From Mangrovibacter phragmitis (GTDB lineage Bacteria; Pseudomonadota; Gammaproteobacteria; Enterobacterales; Enterobacteriaceae), in NCBI RefSeq assembly GCF_001655675.1, contig NZ_LYRP01000012.1, positions 62,001 through 126,000 of the forward strand: a stretch of 64,000 bases of DNA. Reading direction: 5' to 3'. Of the stretch, positions 24,745-33,684 are shown one piece after another. The notes under the pieces are model-generated. The model was not told the DNA's origin, did no database searches, and saw nothing but the letters and a program-made list of their open reading frames with translations. Numbering within the stretch: the first letter of the stretch is position 1; the number at the start of each line of letters is the position of its first letter. A program made the translations under genes and the position numbers.

Positions 24745-27378
24745 ATGTCAGAGATCAGCCGTGCCGTTTTGTTCGGCAAACTGGATACGCTGTTATTTAC
24801 TGCGCTGGAGAGCGCAACCGCCTTTTGTAAGTTGCGCGGCAACCCCTACGTTGAACTTGCACACTGGCTGCATCAGTTAATGCAGCAGCAGGACGGCGAC
24901 TTACAACAGTTGGTTCGCCATTTCGACCTCGACGAAGCCGTTCTGGCGCGTGACATTGTGGCTGCACTGGACAGCCTGCCGCGTGGCGCGACCGCAATTT
25001 CTGATTTGTCGGAACATGTGGACACGGCAGTTGAGCGCGCCTGGGTATACGCTTCCCTGACGTTTGGTGCCGGGCGTATTCGCGGCGGGCATCTCCTGAT
25101 TGGCCTGTTGAAAACCTGGAACCTCGCCAATGTACTCAAAGGGATTTCCGGCCAGTTTACCCGCCTGAACGCCGACCAGCTTATTGACCAGTTCGATACC
25201 ATTTTTGCCAACAGCAAAGAAGCCCAGCAGGTTGCCAGCGCGCCACAAAGCGAACAGGCAGCCCCGGGTAGCCAGCAAAGCGCCCTGGCGCAATACGGCC
25301 AGAACCTCACGGAAAAAGCCCGTGACGGCAAAATCGACCCGGTGGTGGGCCGCGATGAAGAAATTCGCCAGATGGTGGATATCCTGATGCGTCGCCGCCA
25401 GAACAACCCACTGCTCACCGGTGAAGCCGGGGTTGGCAAAACCGCGGTTGTCGAAGGCCTGGCCTGCCGTATTGCACAAGGTGATGTCCCGGTACCTTTA
25501 CAGGCGGTACAGCTCTGGCTGCTGGATATTGGTTTATTGCAGGCCGGTGCGGGTATGAAAGGTGAATTTGAAGCCCGCCTGCAAAGCCTGATTAACGAAG
25601 TCCAGTCCAGCCCGGAACCCATCATCCTGTTTATTGATGAAATCCACACTCTGATTGGCGCTGGCGGGCAGCAGGGCACCGGCGATGCCGCCAACCTGAT
25701 GAAACCAGCGCTGGCGCGCGGGCAACTGCGCACCATTGGCGCCACCACCTGGGCAGAATACAAAAAATACATTGAGAAAGACCCGGCGCTTACCCGCCGT
25801 TTCCAGACGGTACAGGTGCACGAACCGGATGAAGACAAAGCGCTGTTAATGCTGCGCAGCACGGTTTCCCCACTGGAAAAACACCACCACGTATTACTGC
25901 TGGATGAAGCGGTAGCCGCCGCAGTGAAACTCTCTCACCGGTACATCCCGGCACGCCAGTTGCCCGATAAAGCGGTTGCCCTGCTGGATACCGCCTGTGC
26001 CCGTGTGGCGGTAAGCCAGAGTGCGCCACCACCGCAACTGGAAGACTGCCTGCATCGCCTGGAATCCATTGAAGTGGCTCTGGAGATTGCCCACCGTGAA
26101 GGGCGCATTGGCCTGGGCGACAGTTCACGGGTGGCAACCCTGGAAGCAGATAAAGCCCGTGAAGAAGCCCTGCGTGAAAGCCTGACTGCGCGTTGGGAGC
26201 AGGAACGCACACTGGTGGACGACATTATTGCCTTGCGTGCCGAGCGCCACGCGTTGCCAGAAAACCTGGAAGCCGATGATGACCGGGCATCAACCATTAA
26301 TCAGCAACTCAGCGAACGCCAGCAACAACTGCGTGAATTACAGGGTGATGCCCCATTACTGTTTGCCGCTGTGGATGCCAATGTGGTGGCCGCTGTCGTT
26401 TCCGACTGGACTGGCATCCCGCTGGGACGCATGGTGAAAAACGAAATCGACGCAGTGCTGCAACTGGCCGATACACTCAACCAGCGTGTGATTGGCCAGC
26501 GTCATGGCCTGGACATGATTGCCCGCCGGGTACGCACCACGCGGGCCAGGCTGGACGACCCGAACAAACCCGTTGGCGTCTTTATGCTGTGTGGCCCGTC
26601 TGGTGTCGGGAAAACCGAAACCGCGCTGGCACTGGCTGAATCCCTGTACGGCGGTGAACAGAACATCATTACCATCAATATGAGTGAATTCCAGGAAGCC
26701 CACACTGTTTCCACCCTGAAAGGTGCGCCTCCGGGGTATGTTGGTTATGGTGAAGGTGGTGTGCTGACAGAAGCTGTACGCCGCCGCCCATACAGTGTGG
26801 TATTACTGGATGAAATTGAAAAAGCACACCCGGATGTACACGAAATTTTCTTCCAGGTATTTGATAAAGGGTGGATGGAAGATGGCGAAGGGCGGCATAT
26901 CGATTTCCGTAACACCATTATTATTCTGACCTCCAACGTGGGGACGGATTTAATCAGCGCTATGTGTGCTGACCCGGATTTAATGCCAGACCCGGAAGCG
27001 CTGAGCGGTGCGTTGCGCCAGCCATTACTGCAGGTTTTCCCGCCTGCTTTACTGGGGCGCTTACTGGTCGTACCTTATTACCCGCTGAGTGATACTATGC
27101 TGGCGGAAATTGTCCGTCTGCAATTGCGCCGTATTCAGCGCCGCCTGGAAGAAAACCATGGCATTATTTCAGACGTGGACGATAGCGTTATCACCCAAAT
27201 TGTTCAACGCTGTACGGAGGTGGAGTCTGGCGGGCGCATGGTCGATGCCATTCTCACTAACACGCTGCTGCCACAAATGAGTACCCTCTTACTGAGTGCC
27301 AGTGCGCGGGATGAACAATTCCGGCGGTTGCGTATCACGGTTGAACAGGGCGAATTTCAGTGTCAGTTTGAGGCGTAA
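24745..27378 (+). CDS. tssH: T6SS sheath-disassembly ATPase ClpV (TssH)
   Basis: This 877-residue Clp/Hsp100 protein has an N-terminal double-repeat domain (about 1-160), a first AAA+ module with Walker A GEAGVGKTAVV near 226-236 and IILFIDEIHTLIGAGG, a middle coiled-coil region, and a second AAA+ module with GPSGVGKTE near 617-625 and VVLLDEIEKAHPDV. The N-terminal domain and the absence of the ClpB-type long propeller separate ClpV from ClpB. It threads the TssC N terminus of contracted sheaths to recycle them. The frame is intact with both ATPase sites. Confidence 0.97.
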   Translation: MSEISRAVLFGKLDTLLFTALESATAFCKLRGNPYVELAHWLHQLMQQQDGDLQQLVRHFDLDEAVLARDIVAALDSLPRGATAISDLSEHVDTAVERAWVYASLTFGAGRIRGGHLLIGLLKTWNLANVLKGISGQFTRLNADQLIDQFDTIFANSKEAQQVASAPQSEQAAPGSQQSALAQYGQNLTEKARDGKIDPVVGRDEEIRQMVDILMRRRQNNPLLTGEAGVGKTAVVEGLACRIAQGDVPVPLQAVQLWLLDIGLLQAGAGMKGEFEARLQSLINEVQSSPEPIILFIDEIHTLIGAGGQQGTGDAANLMKPALARGQLRTIGATTWAEYKKYIEKDPALTRRFQTVQVHEPDEDKALLMLRSTVSPLEKHHHVLLLDEAVAAAVKLSHRYIPARQLPDKAVALLDTACARVAVSQSAPPPQLEDCLHRLESIEVALEIAHREGRIGLGDSSRVATLEADKAREEALRESLTARWEQERTLVDDIIALRAERHALPENLEADDDRASTINQQLSERQQQLRELQGDAPLLFAAVDANVVAAVVSDWTGIPLGRMVKNEIDAVLQLADTLNQRVIGQRHGLDMIARRVRTTRARLDDPNKPVGVFMLCGPSGVGKTETALALAESLYGGEQNIITINMSEFQEAHTVSTLKGAPPGYVGYGEGGVLTEAVRRRPYSVVLLDEIEKAHPDVHEIFFQVFDKGWMEDGEGRHIDFRNTIIILTSNVGTDLISAMCADPDLMPDPEALSGALRQPLLQVFPPALLGRLLVVPYYPLSDTMLAEIVRLQLRRIQRRLEENHGIISDVDDSVITQIVQRCTEVESGGRMVDAILTNTLLPQMSTLLLSASARDEQFRRLRITVEQGEFQCQFEA

Positions 27379-27410
27379 CGCCATTACCACAGGAAGCGAG
27401 TTTTCCCATT

Positions 27411-28838
27411 ATGTCGGAATACGAAAACAATCGGACCGTATCTAACGCACTCCCCGTTGGATACCGTTTCAATGAGTTTGAAATTAAGGAAGTCATTGGT
27501 GGTGGCGGGTTTGGCATTGTCTATCGCGCCTGGGATCATCAACTGGAACGCACTATCGCCATTAAAGAGTTCATGCCATCGTCGCTGGCGGTGCGTAACG
27601 ACGATATGCGCCTGGTACTGCGAAGCGAGCGCTTCGGCAAAGCTTTTACTGCCGGGCTGAACAGCTTTATTCAGGAAGCGCGCCTGCTTGCCCGCTTTAA
27701 CCACCCGAACCTGCTGCATGTGCTGCGTTTCTGGGTGCATAACGACACGGCGTATATGGGCACCGCATTTTACAGCGGCACCACCTTGTCCCGCCTGCGC
27801 GAACAGCATCCGGAGCGTATCGATGAAACCTGGATCCGCCGCATGCTGCCCATGCTGCTGGGCGCGGTGAAAACCATTCATCAGGAAGGTTACCTGCACC
27901 GGGATATTTCCCTGGATAACATCCAGATTCAGGACAACGGCCTGCCGGTATTGCTGGATTTCGGCTCTGCCCGGCGCAGTATCGGCAATATTTCCGATGA
28001 AACCGAAACCATGTTGCGCCCCGGGTTTGCGCCCATCGAACAATACACCGACGACAACGACAGCGAGCAAGGCCCGTGGACGGATATCTACGCGCTGGGT
28101 GCTGTGTTGCATACCCTGGTTGTGGGGTCGCCGCCGCCAGTCAGTGTGGTGCGCAGCATTGAAGATAACTACCAGCCATTAATGAAACGCCGTCCACAGG
28201 GTTACTCACCAGCGTTACTGAACGCGATTGACCAGGCGCTGGCACTGAAAATGGAAGACCGCCCGCAATCCATTGATGCCTTTGCTACGCTGGTGGAAAC
28301 CCCGGTGGCTGGTATTGATGATGTCGCGCAAGCTAACCGCCCCGGCACTATGCTGGTGCCGGTGGAACCCGAAGAAGAAACCCCGAAACCTGCCGGGCTG
28401 AAACGCTTTATGGTGCCGGGCCTGGTTGCCGCCGGGGTGCTGGTTGGGGTTGCGCTGGGTGGCGTGTTATTCCATGGCGGCGGTTCTGAATCAGTGCCAA
28501 CCGCCAGCGAAGCTCCCACACCGGTAACCCCGGCAGGCAACGCAAGTGATAATACAGTGGCGGTTGCGGCTAACTCATCTTCAGCCCCGGCAACAGCAAC
28601 AGCGCCGGTTGCCACCAACGCAGAGCCTGTTGCCCTGGTTTATGTGCGCATGCGCGAAGGTGACCAACTGACGCTGAATGGCAAGCAACAGGCGGTTGTC
28701 CCTGCCAGCAATGGTTTCGCTTCACTGCAATTGCCTGCGGGGCAGTACGAACTGAAAGTAACCGGGCACGGTGACACGCGTAATGAAAACATTACCGTTG
28801 ACCGCCCCGGCACCTGGTTTGTTAACCCGCAATCCTGA
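27411..28838 (+). CDS. ppkA: T6SS Ser/Thr protein kinase PpkA
   Basis: This 475-residue protein has a Hanks-type kinase domain at about 20-290: the glycine loop GGGGFGIVYRAWD, the catalytic Lys in IAIKEFMP, the HRDISLDN catalytic loop and the DFG motif in LLDFGSARR. A membrane segment follows at about 330-352 (VPGLVAAGVLVGVALGGVLF) and then a short Ala/Thr/Pro-rich periplasmic tail with a small beta-domain (about 395-475). It should phosphorylate Fha to activate the T6SS. It is shorter than Pseudomonas PpkA, which carries a larger sensor domain, so signal sensing may differ. A strong terminator follows. Confidence 0.9.
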   Translation: MSEYENNRTVSNALPVGYRFNEFEIKEVIGGGGFGIVYRAWDHQLERTIAIKEFMPSSLAVRNDDMRLVLRSERFGKAFTAGLNSFIQEARLLARFNHPNLLHVLRFWVHNDTAYMGTAFYSGTTLSRLREQHPERIDETWIRRMLPMLLGAVKTIHQEGYLHRDISLDNIQIQDNGLPVLLDFGSARRSIGNISDETETMLRPGFAPIEQYTDDNDSEQGPWTDIYALGAVLHTLVVGSPPPVSVVRSIEDNYQPLMKRRPQGYSPALLNAIDQALALKMEDRPQSIDAFATLVETPVAGIDDVAQANRPGTMLVPVEPEEETPKPAGLKRFMVPGLVAAGVLVGVALGGVLFHGGGSESVPTASEAPTPVTPAGNASDNTVAVAANSSSAPATATAPVATNAEPVALVYVRMREGDQLTLNGKQQAVVPASNGFASLQLPAGQYELKVTGHGDTRNENITVDRPGTWFVNPQS

Positions 28839-28921
28839 GTACCTGAAACGGGCAGCCCGTTAACTGCCCGCCTGATTCTTACCAGCAAACTTACCGGGTT
28901 CATGCCCGGTTCAGATTGATG

Positions 28922-28957
28922 AAAAAGAAGGAAAACGCGTGGTTTTTCCTTCTTTTT
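28922..28957. terminator. Bidirectional-looking rho-independent terminator after ppkA
   Basis: AAAAAGAAGGAAAA (28922-28935) pairs perfectly with TTTTCCTTCTTTTT (28944-28957) through an eight-base loop. The descending arm ends in a T-run. It closes the T6SS structural operon and separates it from the vgrG-effector transcript. Confidence 0.85.
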
Positions 28958-28968
28958 AGTTAGCAGCC

Positions 28969-28990
28969 GAAAATCAATAAATTGATTTTC
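28969..28990. repeat. Near-perfect AT-rich palindrome (possible operator)
   Basis: Two ten-base arms, GAAAATCAAT and ATTGATTTTC, flank an AA centre. It sits between the ppkA terminator and vgrG and could be a protein-binding site for the vgrG promoter. The binding protein is unknown. Confidence 0.35.
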
Positions 28991-29251
28991 CTGGTTTGTT
29001 ATTGGGCGACATCCTCTCGTTCTGTGCGGGCGTGAGGTTTGTCATCAGACTCTGCCGGGCTTCTTGCCCGGTTTTGCTGTGTTTCACTCATCTTTACTCC
29101 AATAATTCGCGTGACAGGCTCCGTAAGCGCGGCCTGCCTGCAATGTGAAATATAACGAGTATGTCCTCTGATTCGCCAGTAGACAGCGGTATCGCCAACA
29201 GGTGTGCTGCTGTGTTCTCTGTTGCAAACAACACATCCTGGGAATGAATTT

Positions 29252-31177
29252 ATGTTGAACCGAATTACCGTCCAGCTCCCGGTTGAAGGGCTGTTATTCT
29301 GGAAACTTTCCGGGCGTGAAGCGTTATCGGAATCCTTCGCGCTGACGGTGACTGTGCTGGGCACAGATGCCCGTATCGACCGTAGCAGCTTGTTGGGTAA
29401 AGCCATTACCGTCACCATTCCAACAGAAAACCTGCTCACTTCCCGTTATATCAACGGCAAAATCACCCGGGTAGGTGTCAGTGCGACGGAAATCAGTGGC
29501 ACCCGCTACGCGGTTTACGCGCTCACAGTGGAACCCGATTTGTGGCCCATGAAACGCGACCACAACCTGCGTATTTTCCAGAACCAGACTGTACCGCAGA
29601 TTGTGAAAACGCTGCTGGGCGAATATCAGGTTAACATCGAAGATAAACTGACCGGCAGTTACCGGGTGTGGGAATACTGCGTTCAGTACCAGGAAAGCAG
29701 TTTCGCGTTTATCAGCCGCCTGATGGAACTGGAAGGTATCAGCTATCACTTCCGCCACGAGGCAGACAAACACACAATGGTGCTGACCGACGCAGTAGAG
29801 CAGCATGTACCGTTCACCGGGTATGAAACCATTCCGTACCATGTAACCGGCTCTGGCGGCAGTACCGATGAAGAAGGTATCAGCCAGTGGGCGATGGAAG
29901 ACAGCGTCACACCGGGGATTTACAGCCTGGATGATTACGACTTCCGCAAACCCAACGCCTGGCTTTACCAGGCACGGCAGAACCCGGTTTCACCTGTACC
30001 GGGCAGCATTGATGTTTACGACTGGCCGGGGCGTTTTGTAGAACACGGGCACGGTGAATTTTACGCCCGTATTCGCCAGGAACGCTGGCAGGTAGAACAC
30101 CAGCAGGTTTACGGCACCGGTACGGCAATCGGTATTGCGCCTGGTTATACCTTTACGCTGCTTAATGCGCCGTTTTTCAGCGATAACGGTGAATACCTGA
30201 CCATCAGCGCAGACTACATGTACGAAGAAAACCGCTACGCCAGCGGCAGTGAAAGCAACACTATTCACCGTACTGATTTTAGCGTTATCCCGTCTTCCAT
30301 TCCGTTTCGCCCGGCATTCAGCGCCCAGTGGCCACGAACTGGCGGGCCGCAGACGGCAAAAGTGGTGGGGCCGCAAGGTGAATCCATCTGGACCGATAAA
30401 TACGGCCGGGTAAAAGTGAAATTCCACTGGGACCGCCTGGCAAAAGGCGATGACACCAGCTCCTGTTGGGTGCGAGTTTCCAGCGCCTGGGCAGGCCAGG
30501 GTTACGGTGGCGTTCAAATTCCCCGTGTGGGTGATGAAGTGGTGGTGGACTTTATCAACGGCGATCCGGATCGCCCCATCATTACCGGACGCGTATATAA
30601 CGATGCCAGCATGCCGCCCTGGGCACTGCCTGCTGCCGCAACCCAAATGGGGTTCCTGAGCCGCTCCAAAGACGGCACAGCCAGTACCGCTAACGCCCTG
30701 CGTTTTGAAGATAAAGCCGGTTCAGAACAGGTGTGGCTCCACGCCGAACGCAACCTGGATGTGGATGTGGAAAACGATGAAAACCATAATATCGACAAAA
30801 ACCACACCCATTTTGTAGGCGAAAATGAAGAACAGCGTGTGGTTAAAAACCAGACCGTGGGTGTGAAGGGGGAAGCGAAAACACTGACTGGCGGCAATAT
30901 GACGGAAAGTGTGGTGAACACATATACGCTGAGAGCAGGCCAGGAGATTTGTCTGCAATGTGGCGACAGTTCAATTCGACTCACCCAGGCCGGGAATATT
31001 GACATTGTTGGTAAGACATTGAATATCACCATTTCTGGCCAGGGAGATATCAATGCTGAACCATTGAATCTGAATTCTGGTAACGCCTCTACGTTGTCGG
31101 CACCGGGAACGGGTGATGCCAGCGCCATCCAGCAAGATCTGGACAGTTTCTTTGTTTTTAATGCCAACAAAGAATAA
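29252..31177 (+). CDS. vgrG: T6SS spike protein VgrG (TssI)
   Basis: This 641-residue protein is a VgrG: a gp27-like base (about 1-370; LEGISYHFRHEADKHTMVL), a gp5-like OB-fold (about 381-460; DKYGRVKVKFHWDR, CWVRVSSAWAGQGYG, PRVGDEVVVDFINGDPDRP) and a beta-helical spike with a NIDKNHTHFVGENEEQRVV repeat region. The C terminus is short (ending DSFFVFNANKE) with no fused effector domain, so cargo is likely carried by PAAR or adaptor proteins; the genes that follow fit. I start at ATG 29252, with GGGAA upstream, instead of the frame's first possible start at 29204. Confidence 0.95.
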   Translation: MLNRITVQLPVEGLLFWKLSGREALSESFALTVTVLGTDARIDRSSLLGKAITVTIPTENLLTSRYINGKITRVGVSATEISGTRYAVYALTVEPDLWPMKRDHNLRIFQNQTVPQIVKTLLGEYQVNIEDKLTGSYRVWEYCVQYQESSFAFISRLMELEGISYHFRHEADKHTMVLTDAVEQHVPFTGYETIPYHVTGSGGSTDEEGISQWAMEDSVTPGIYSLDDYDFRKPNAWLYQARQNPVSPVPGSIDVYDWPGRFVEHGHGEFYARIRQERWQVEHQQVYGTGTAIGIAPGYTFTLLNAPFFSDNGEYLTISADYMYEENRYASGSESNTIHRTDFSVIPSSIPFRPAFSAQWPRTGGPQTAKVVGPQGESIWTDKYGRVKVKFHWDRLAKGDDTSSCWVRVSSAWAGQGYGGVQIPRVGDEVVVDFINGDPDRPIITGRVYNDASMPPWALPAAATQMGFLSRSKDGTASTANALRFEDKAGSEQVWLHAERNLDVDVENDENHNIDKNHTHFVGENEEQRVVKNQTVGVKGEAKTLTGGNMTESVVNTYTLRAGQEICLQCGDSSIRLTQAGNIDIVGKTLNITISGQGDINAEPLNLNSGNASTLSAPGTGDASAIQQDLDSFFVFNANKE

Positions 31178-31199
31178 CCAGCGCCAACAATTTGCCTGA

Positions 31200-31219
31200 A
31201 TCGCCCGGAAACGGGCGAT
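31200..31219 (+). promoter_or_regulatory. Hairpin between vgrG and the DUF1795 gene
   Basis: ATCGCCCG pairs perfectly with CGGGCGAT around a GAAA tetraloop. No T-run follows, so this looks like a processing or stability element rather than a full terminator. The intergenic stretch to 31333 contains nothing else I can name. Confidence 0.5.
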
Positions 31220-31333
31220 GCCTGATACGACAGGGCAGCACGTTTATTTTATTCATCGACACGGGGTGGGGGCAGCAGTTATACGGCTGCCTGTGGCCCG
31301 ACTTTAGTCGCCAGCAACCGTTAAGACCGTACT

Positions 31334-31714
31334 ATGAAGAAATCCACGCGTAGTGAGCAAGCCACCGAAGCCTTTACCTTCAGCGTCTCACGCAGCGCCG
31401 CCAGTATTGACGACAAACTGCATGATGTTGCGGCCAGTATGATCCGCGAACTGGAAGAAAGCCTGGCAGATTTCAGGCTGAATTCTTTTGAAATCATTGA
31501 TGTGGATGGCCTTCCTGCCGCCGAACTGTTCTACGAATTTAAAAGCGACAACACACCCGTTCACCAAAAACAAACCGTTTTATTGCTGGATGACCCGGTT
31601 ATGGGCAAAAAGAAAGTCTGTTATATCGGCACCTGCGTGGGCGGTTACAGCGAAAGCGATATCGAACAGTACCGTAAAATGATCCGCGGAATTCGTTTTC
31701 AGCATGGGAAGTGA
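31334..31714 (+). CDS. DUF1795/DcrB-like protein, possible effector chaperone
   Basis: This 126-residue protein has the fold signature of the DUF1795 (Eag/DcrB-like) family in its second half: GLPAAELFYEFKSDN, QKQTVLLLDDP, then the closing YRKMIRGIRFQHG helix-strand. Compared with the Eag protein at 33240 it is shorter and its opening strands (the NYTFNEGQI-type start) are replaced by a polar KSTRSEQATEAF segment. Eag proteins chaperone effectors with N-terminal membrane segments. Here it lies between vgrG and a muramidase that has no such segment, so its client is unclear. It could be an adaptor or a remnant of an exchanged module. Confidence 0.55.
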   Translation: MKKSTRSEQATEAFTFSVSRSAASIDDKLHDVAASMIRELEESLADFRLNSFEIIDVDGLPAAELFYEFKSDNTPVHQKQTVLLLDDPVMGKKKVCYIGTCVGGYSESDIEQYRKMIRGIRFQHGK

Positions 31715-31770
31715 CTATTTTTATTTAATTCATTAAGACAATAATACTTATTAAATATTTTGAGGGCTTT

Positions 31771-32613
31771 ATGGCAAGGATAAATTCTCCGGTTGGCGAG
31801 GGTCAGCGTAATTTATATGGTGATGTTCGCACAATTCAAACTTTATTGAATAAAAATAGTGTTGTTACAACCCCGGGGCATTTATTAGCAGAAGATGGGA
31901 AGATTGGCCCCAATACCATCGCCAGAATTCGGTTATTTCAGGAAAAAGTGGTGCGGATGCGTAACCCCGATGGCGTGATTGACCCGAACGGCGTCACGAT
32001 GCGTAACCTGACTCTGCATGCCAATTTCCATACTACGGTTAATCGCACAACGCGGGTACCTGGCATTACTCAGGAACAGTTTGTTCAGGCTGCAGCGACT
32101 TTAGGCTGTGAAGTGGCTGCCATCAAAGCGGTGGTGTACACCGAGTCTCCCCGTGGGGCATTTGATGAAAAAGGCCGCCCGTCAATTTTATATGAACGCC
32201 ATTACTTCCATAAGTTAACTGGTGGAAAGTATGACAGCAATCCGGTGCTGTCTAACCCTAATGCGGGCGGGTATGGAAAATACAGTGCCCAGTATGGCAA
32301 GCTTGAAGAAGCCATGAAACTCGATAAAAATGCTGCACTACGGTCGGCATCCTGGGGCGCTTTTCAAATTATGGGTAACAACTTCAGGGAAGCCGGTTTT
32401 TCTTCGGTTGATGATTTTGTGAAAGCGATGGGAACACTCCAGGGGCAACTGGATGCCTTTGTCAGATTTATCGCGAATAATGCGCATCGTAAAAACGCCC
32501 TGATTAATAAAAACTGGGCTTCATTTGCTTATAATTATAATGGACCAGCGTATCGTAAAAATAATTATGATAATAAACTGGCTCATAACTACCAAAAGGC
32601 GTTATCTGAATGA
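31771..32613 (+). CDS. T6SS peptidoglycan-hydrolase effector (N-acetylmuramidase, DUF3380 type)
   Basis: This 280-residue protein has an N-terminal peptidoglycan-binding domain (about 8-60; DVRTIQTLLNK, then DGKIGPNTIARIRLFQ) and a C-terminal domain resembling DUF3380 N-acetylmuramidases (about 95-278; LGCEVAAIKAVVYTESPRG, RPSILYERHYFHKLTGG, SWGAFQIMGNNFREAGF). Glu125 in YTESPRG is in the position of the catalytic Glu. It should cut glycan strands in the periplasm of target cells. No signal peptide is present, as expected for a T6SS effector. The next gene overlaps it as ATGA and encodes a secreted protein, the expected arrangement for periplasmic immunity. Its 5' end is AT-rich. Confidence 0.75.
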   Translation: MARINSPVGEGQRNLYGDVRTIQTLLNKNSVVTTPGHLLAEDGKIGPNTIARIRLFQEKVVRMRNPDGVIDPNGVTMRNLTLHANFHTTVNRTTRVPGITQEQFVQAAATLGCEVAAIKAVVYTESPRGAFDEKGRPSILYERHYFHKLTGGKYDSNPVLSNPNAGGYGKYSAQYGKLEEAMKLDKNAALRSASWGAFQIMGNNFREAGFSSVDDFVKAMGTLQGQLDAFVRFIANNAHRKNALINKNWASFAYNYNGPAYRKNNYDNKLAHNYQKALSE

Positions 32614-33176
32614 ATCAAACACGCATAAGTGTATGTGCCTTAGCGCTGTCACTACTTTTCCCTGTTTCTGCTTTGGCGGGCGTTACTCTCAAAGCAATAA
32701 ATACCCACAGCTATGAAAAAAGCCTTTATGAGGCCGCAGCAAAACAGCAAATTGAAAATGGTGCGCCGGTTGATAAACAGGCCTTCTCCGTAAAGAGCGA
32801 TAATAAGGTTCTGGGGAATATTCTTGCAGGCCAGGGCTTTAATGCTAACGACGACAATGTTTGTTTTGTTTCATGGGCAGCCCCTGACGGAAAAATTCAG
32901 AATCTGGTGCCAACCATTGGTTTCGATAACTGGGAAGCTGAAGTGTGTGCCGGAACCCGTGCTGTGGGCGTGCTGGCTGATGATAAACACAGTATCAAGC
33001 TTGCCGTTATTTATGATGCACAATCGCCCAACGCCAGTGCGGTTGAATCCGTTATCTTCTCTGTCGACACAGCAACTGGCACTTTCACTCCAGACAATGC
33101 CCTGACAGCTAAACTGGGTTCGCAGGGCGCGGCAACGCTCCAGGCACTGAAAACCCTTTACCGCGCTTCACATTAA
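32610..33176 (+). CDS. Putative periplasmic immunity protein for the muramidase effector
   Basis: This 188-residue protein begins with a signal peptide (VCALALSLLFPVSALAG, cleavage near residue 23) and has no lipobox or further membrane segment, so it should be periplasmic. Two Cys residues (DNVCFVSW and EAEVCAGTR) could form a disulfide. The start overlaps the effector stop as ATGA. I do not recognise the family. Position, compartment and coupling argue for self-protection against the muramidase. Confidence 0.65.
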   Translation: MNQTRISVCALALSLLFPVSALAGVTLKAINTHSYEKSLYEAAAKQQIENGAPVDKQAFSVKSDNKVLGNILAGQGFNANDDNVCFVSWAAPDGKIQNLVPTIGFDNWEAEVCAGTRAVGVLADDKHSIKLAVIYDAQSPNASAVESVIFSVDTATGTFTPDNALTAKLGSQGAATLQALKTLYRASH

Positions 33177-33239
33177 CACCGCCGCCGGGCTGGTTACTGC
33201 GCGCCCGGCGCAACAGATAATGCCATTCCAGAGACTCCT

Positions 33240-33683
33240 ATGAATTACACCTTTAACGAAGGGCAGATAGCCCTGTTCCCCGGCCAGTGGGTGGATGCCT
33301 CAACACATATCCTGCGGGATGCCGACAGCGGGCTTTCCGTGGTGATCACCCGCGGGCCGGTGCCGGAAGACAGCGACTTCGAAAAAGAATTTCACCGCCA
33401 GTGGGATGGCATGCGCCCGCAAATGACTTCCCTGCAACAGGGCGAGTTCACCCGGGTGAGCGTAGGCCCGGACAACCTGACCCGGGGCGTGGAAGTGGAA
33501 AGCCACTTTGCCCGCAACGGTGTGGATTTGTGGCAAAAACAACTGGCGGTACCGGTGACAGATAAGCCGCAAATGCTGCTGTTTACCTTTTCAGCCCTGC
33601 GGCCGTTCAGCGAACAGGATGAACAACACTGGAGCCAGTTAAAAGCCAGCATTACGTTTACCCCAACGGAGCAGGACGCCTGA
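33240..33683 (+). CDS. eagR: Eag-family chaperone for the Rhs effector
   Basis: This 147-residue protein is a DUF1795/EagR-type chaperone: YTFNEGQIALFPGQWVDAS at the start, LSVVITRGPVP, and the closing LKASITFTP strand. Such proteins bind the N-terminal membrane segments and PAAR region of Rhs effectors and help load them on VgrG. The gene ends one base before the Rhs start, so the two are coupled. A stem of eight base pairs (CGCCGGGC with GCCCGGCG) lies upstream at about 33183-33210. Confidence 0.85.
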   Translation: MNYTFNEGQIALFPGQWVDASTHILRDADSGLSVVITRGPVPEDSDFEKEFHRQWDGMRPQMTSLQQGEFTRVSVGPDNLTRGVEVESHFARNGVDLWQKQLAVPVTDKPQMLLFTFSALRPFSEQDEQHWSQLKASITFTPTEQDA

Positions 33684-33684
33684 A

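Larger units (their letters stand above)
28839..29251. other. Intergenic region between ppkA and vgrG
   Basis: These 413 bases hold a small hairpin (GGGCAG at 28850 with CTGCCC at 28864), the strong terminator at 28922-28957 and an AT-rich palindrome at 28969-28990. The minus-strand frame over 28999-29439 overlaps vgrG and has no recognisable protein, so it is not called. The vgrG transcript must start in the remaining 250 bases; I could not choose a promoter with confidence. Confidence 0.5.

Noticed and set aside
28999-29439. 146-residue minus-strand frame overlapping vgrG
   Set aside because: It overlaps the conserved VgrG N terminus by almost 190 bases and shows no domain.
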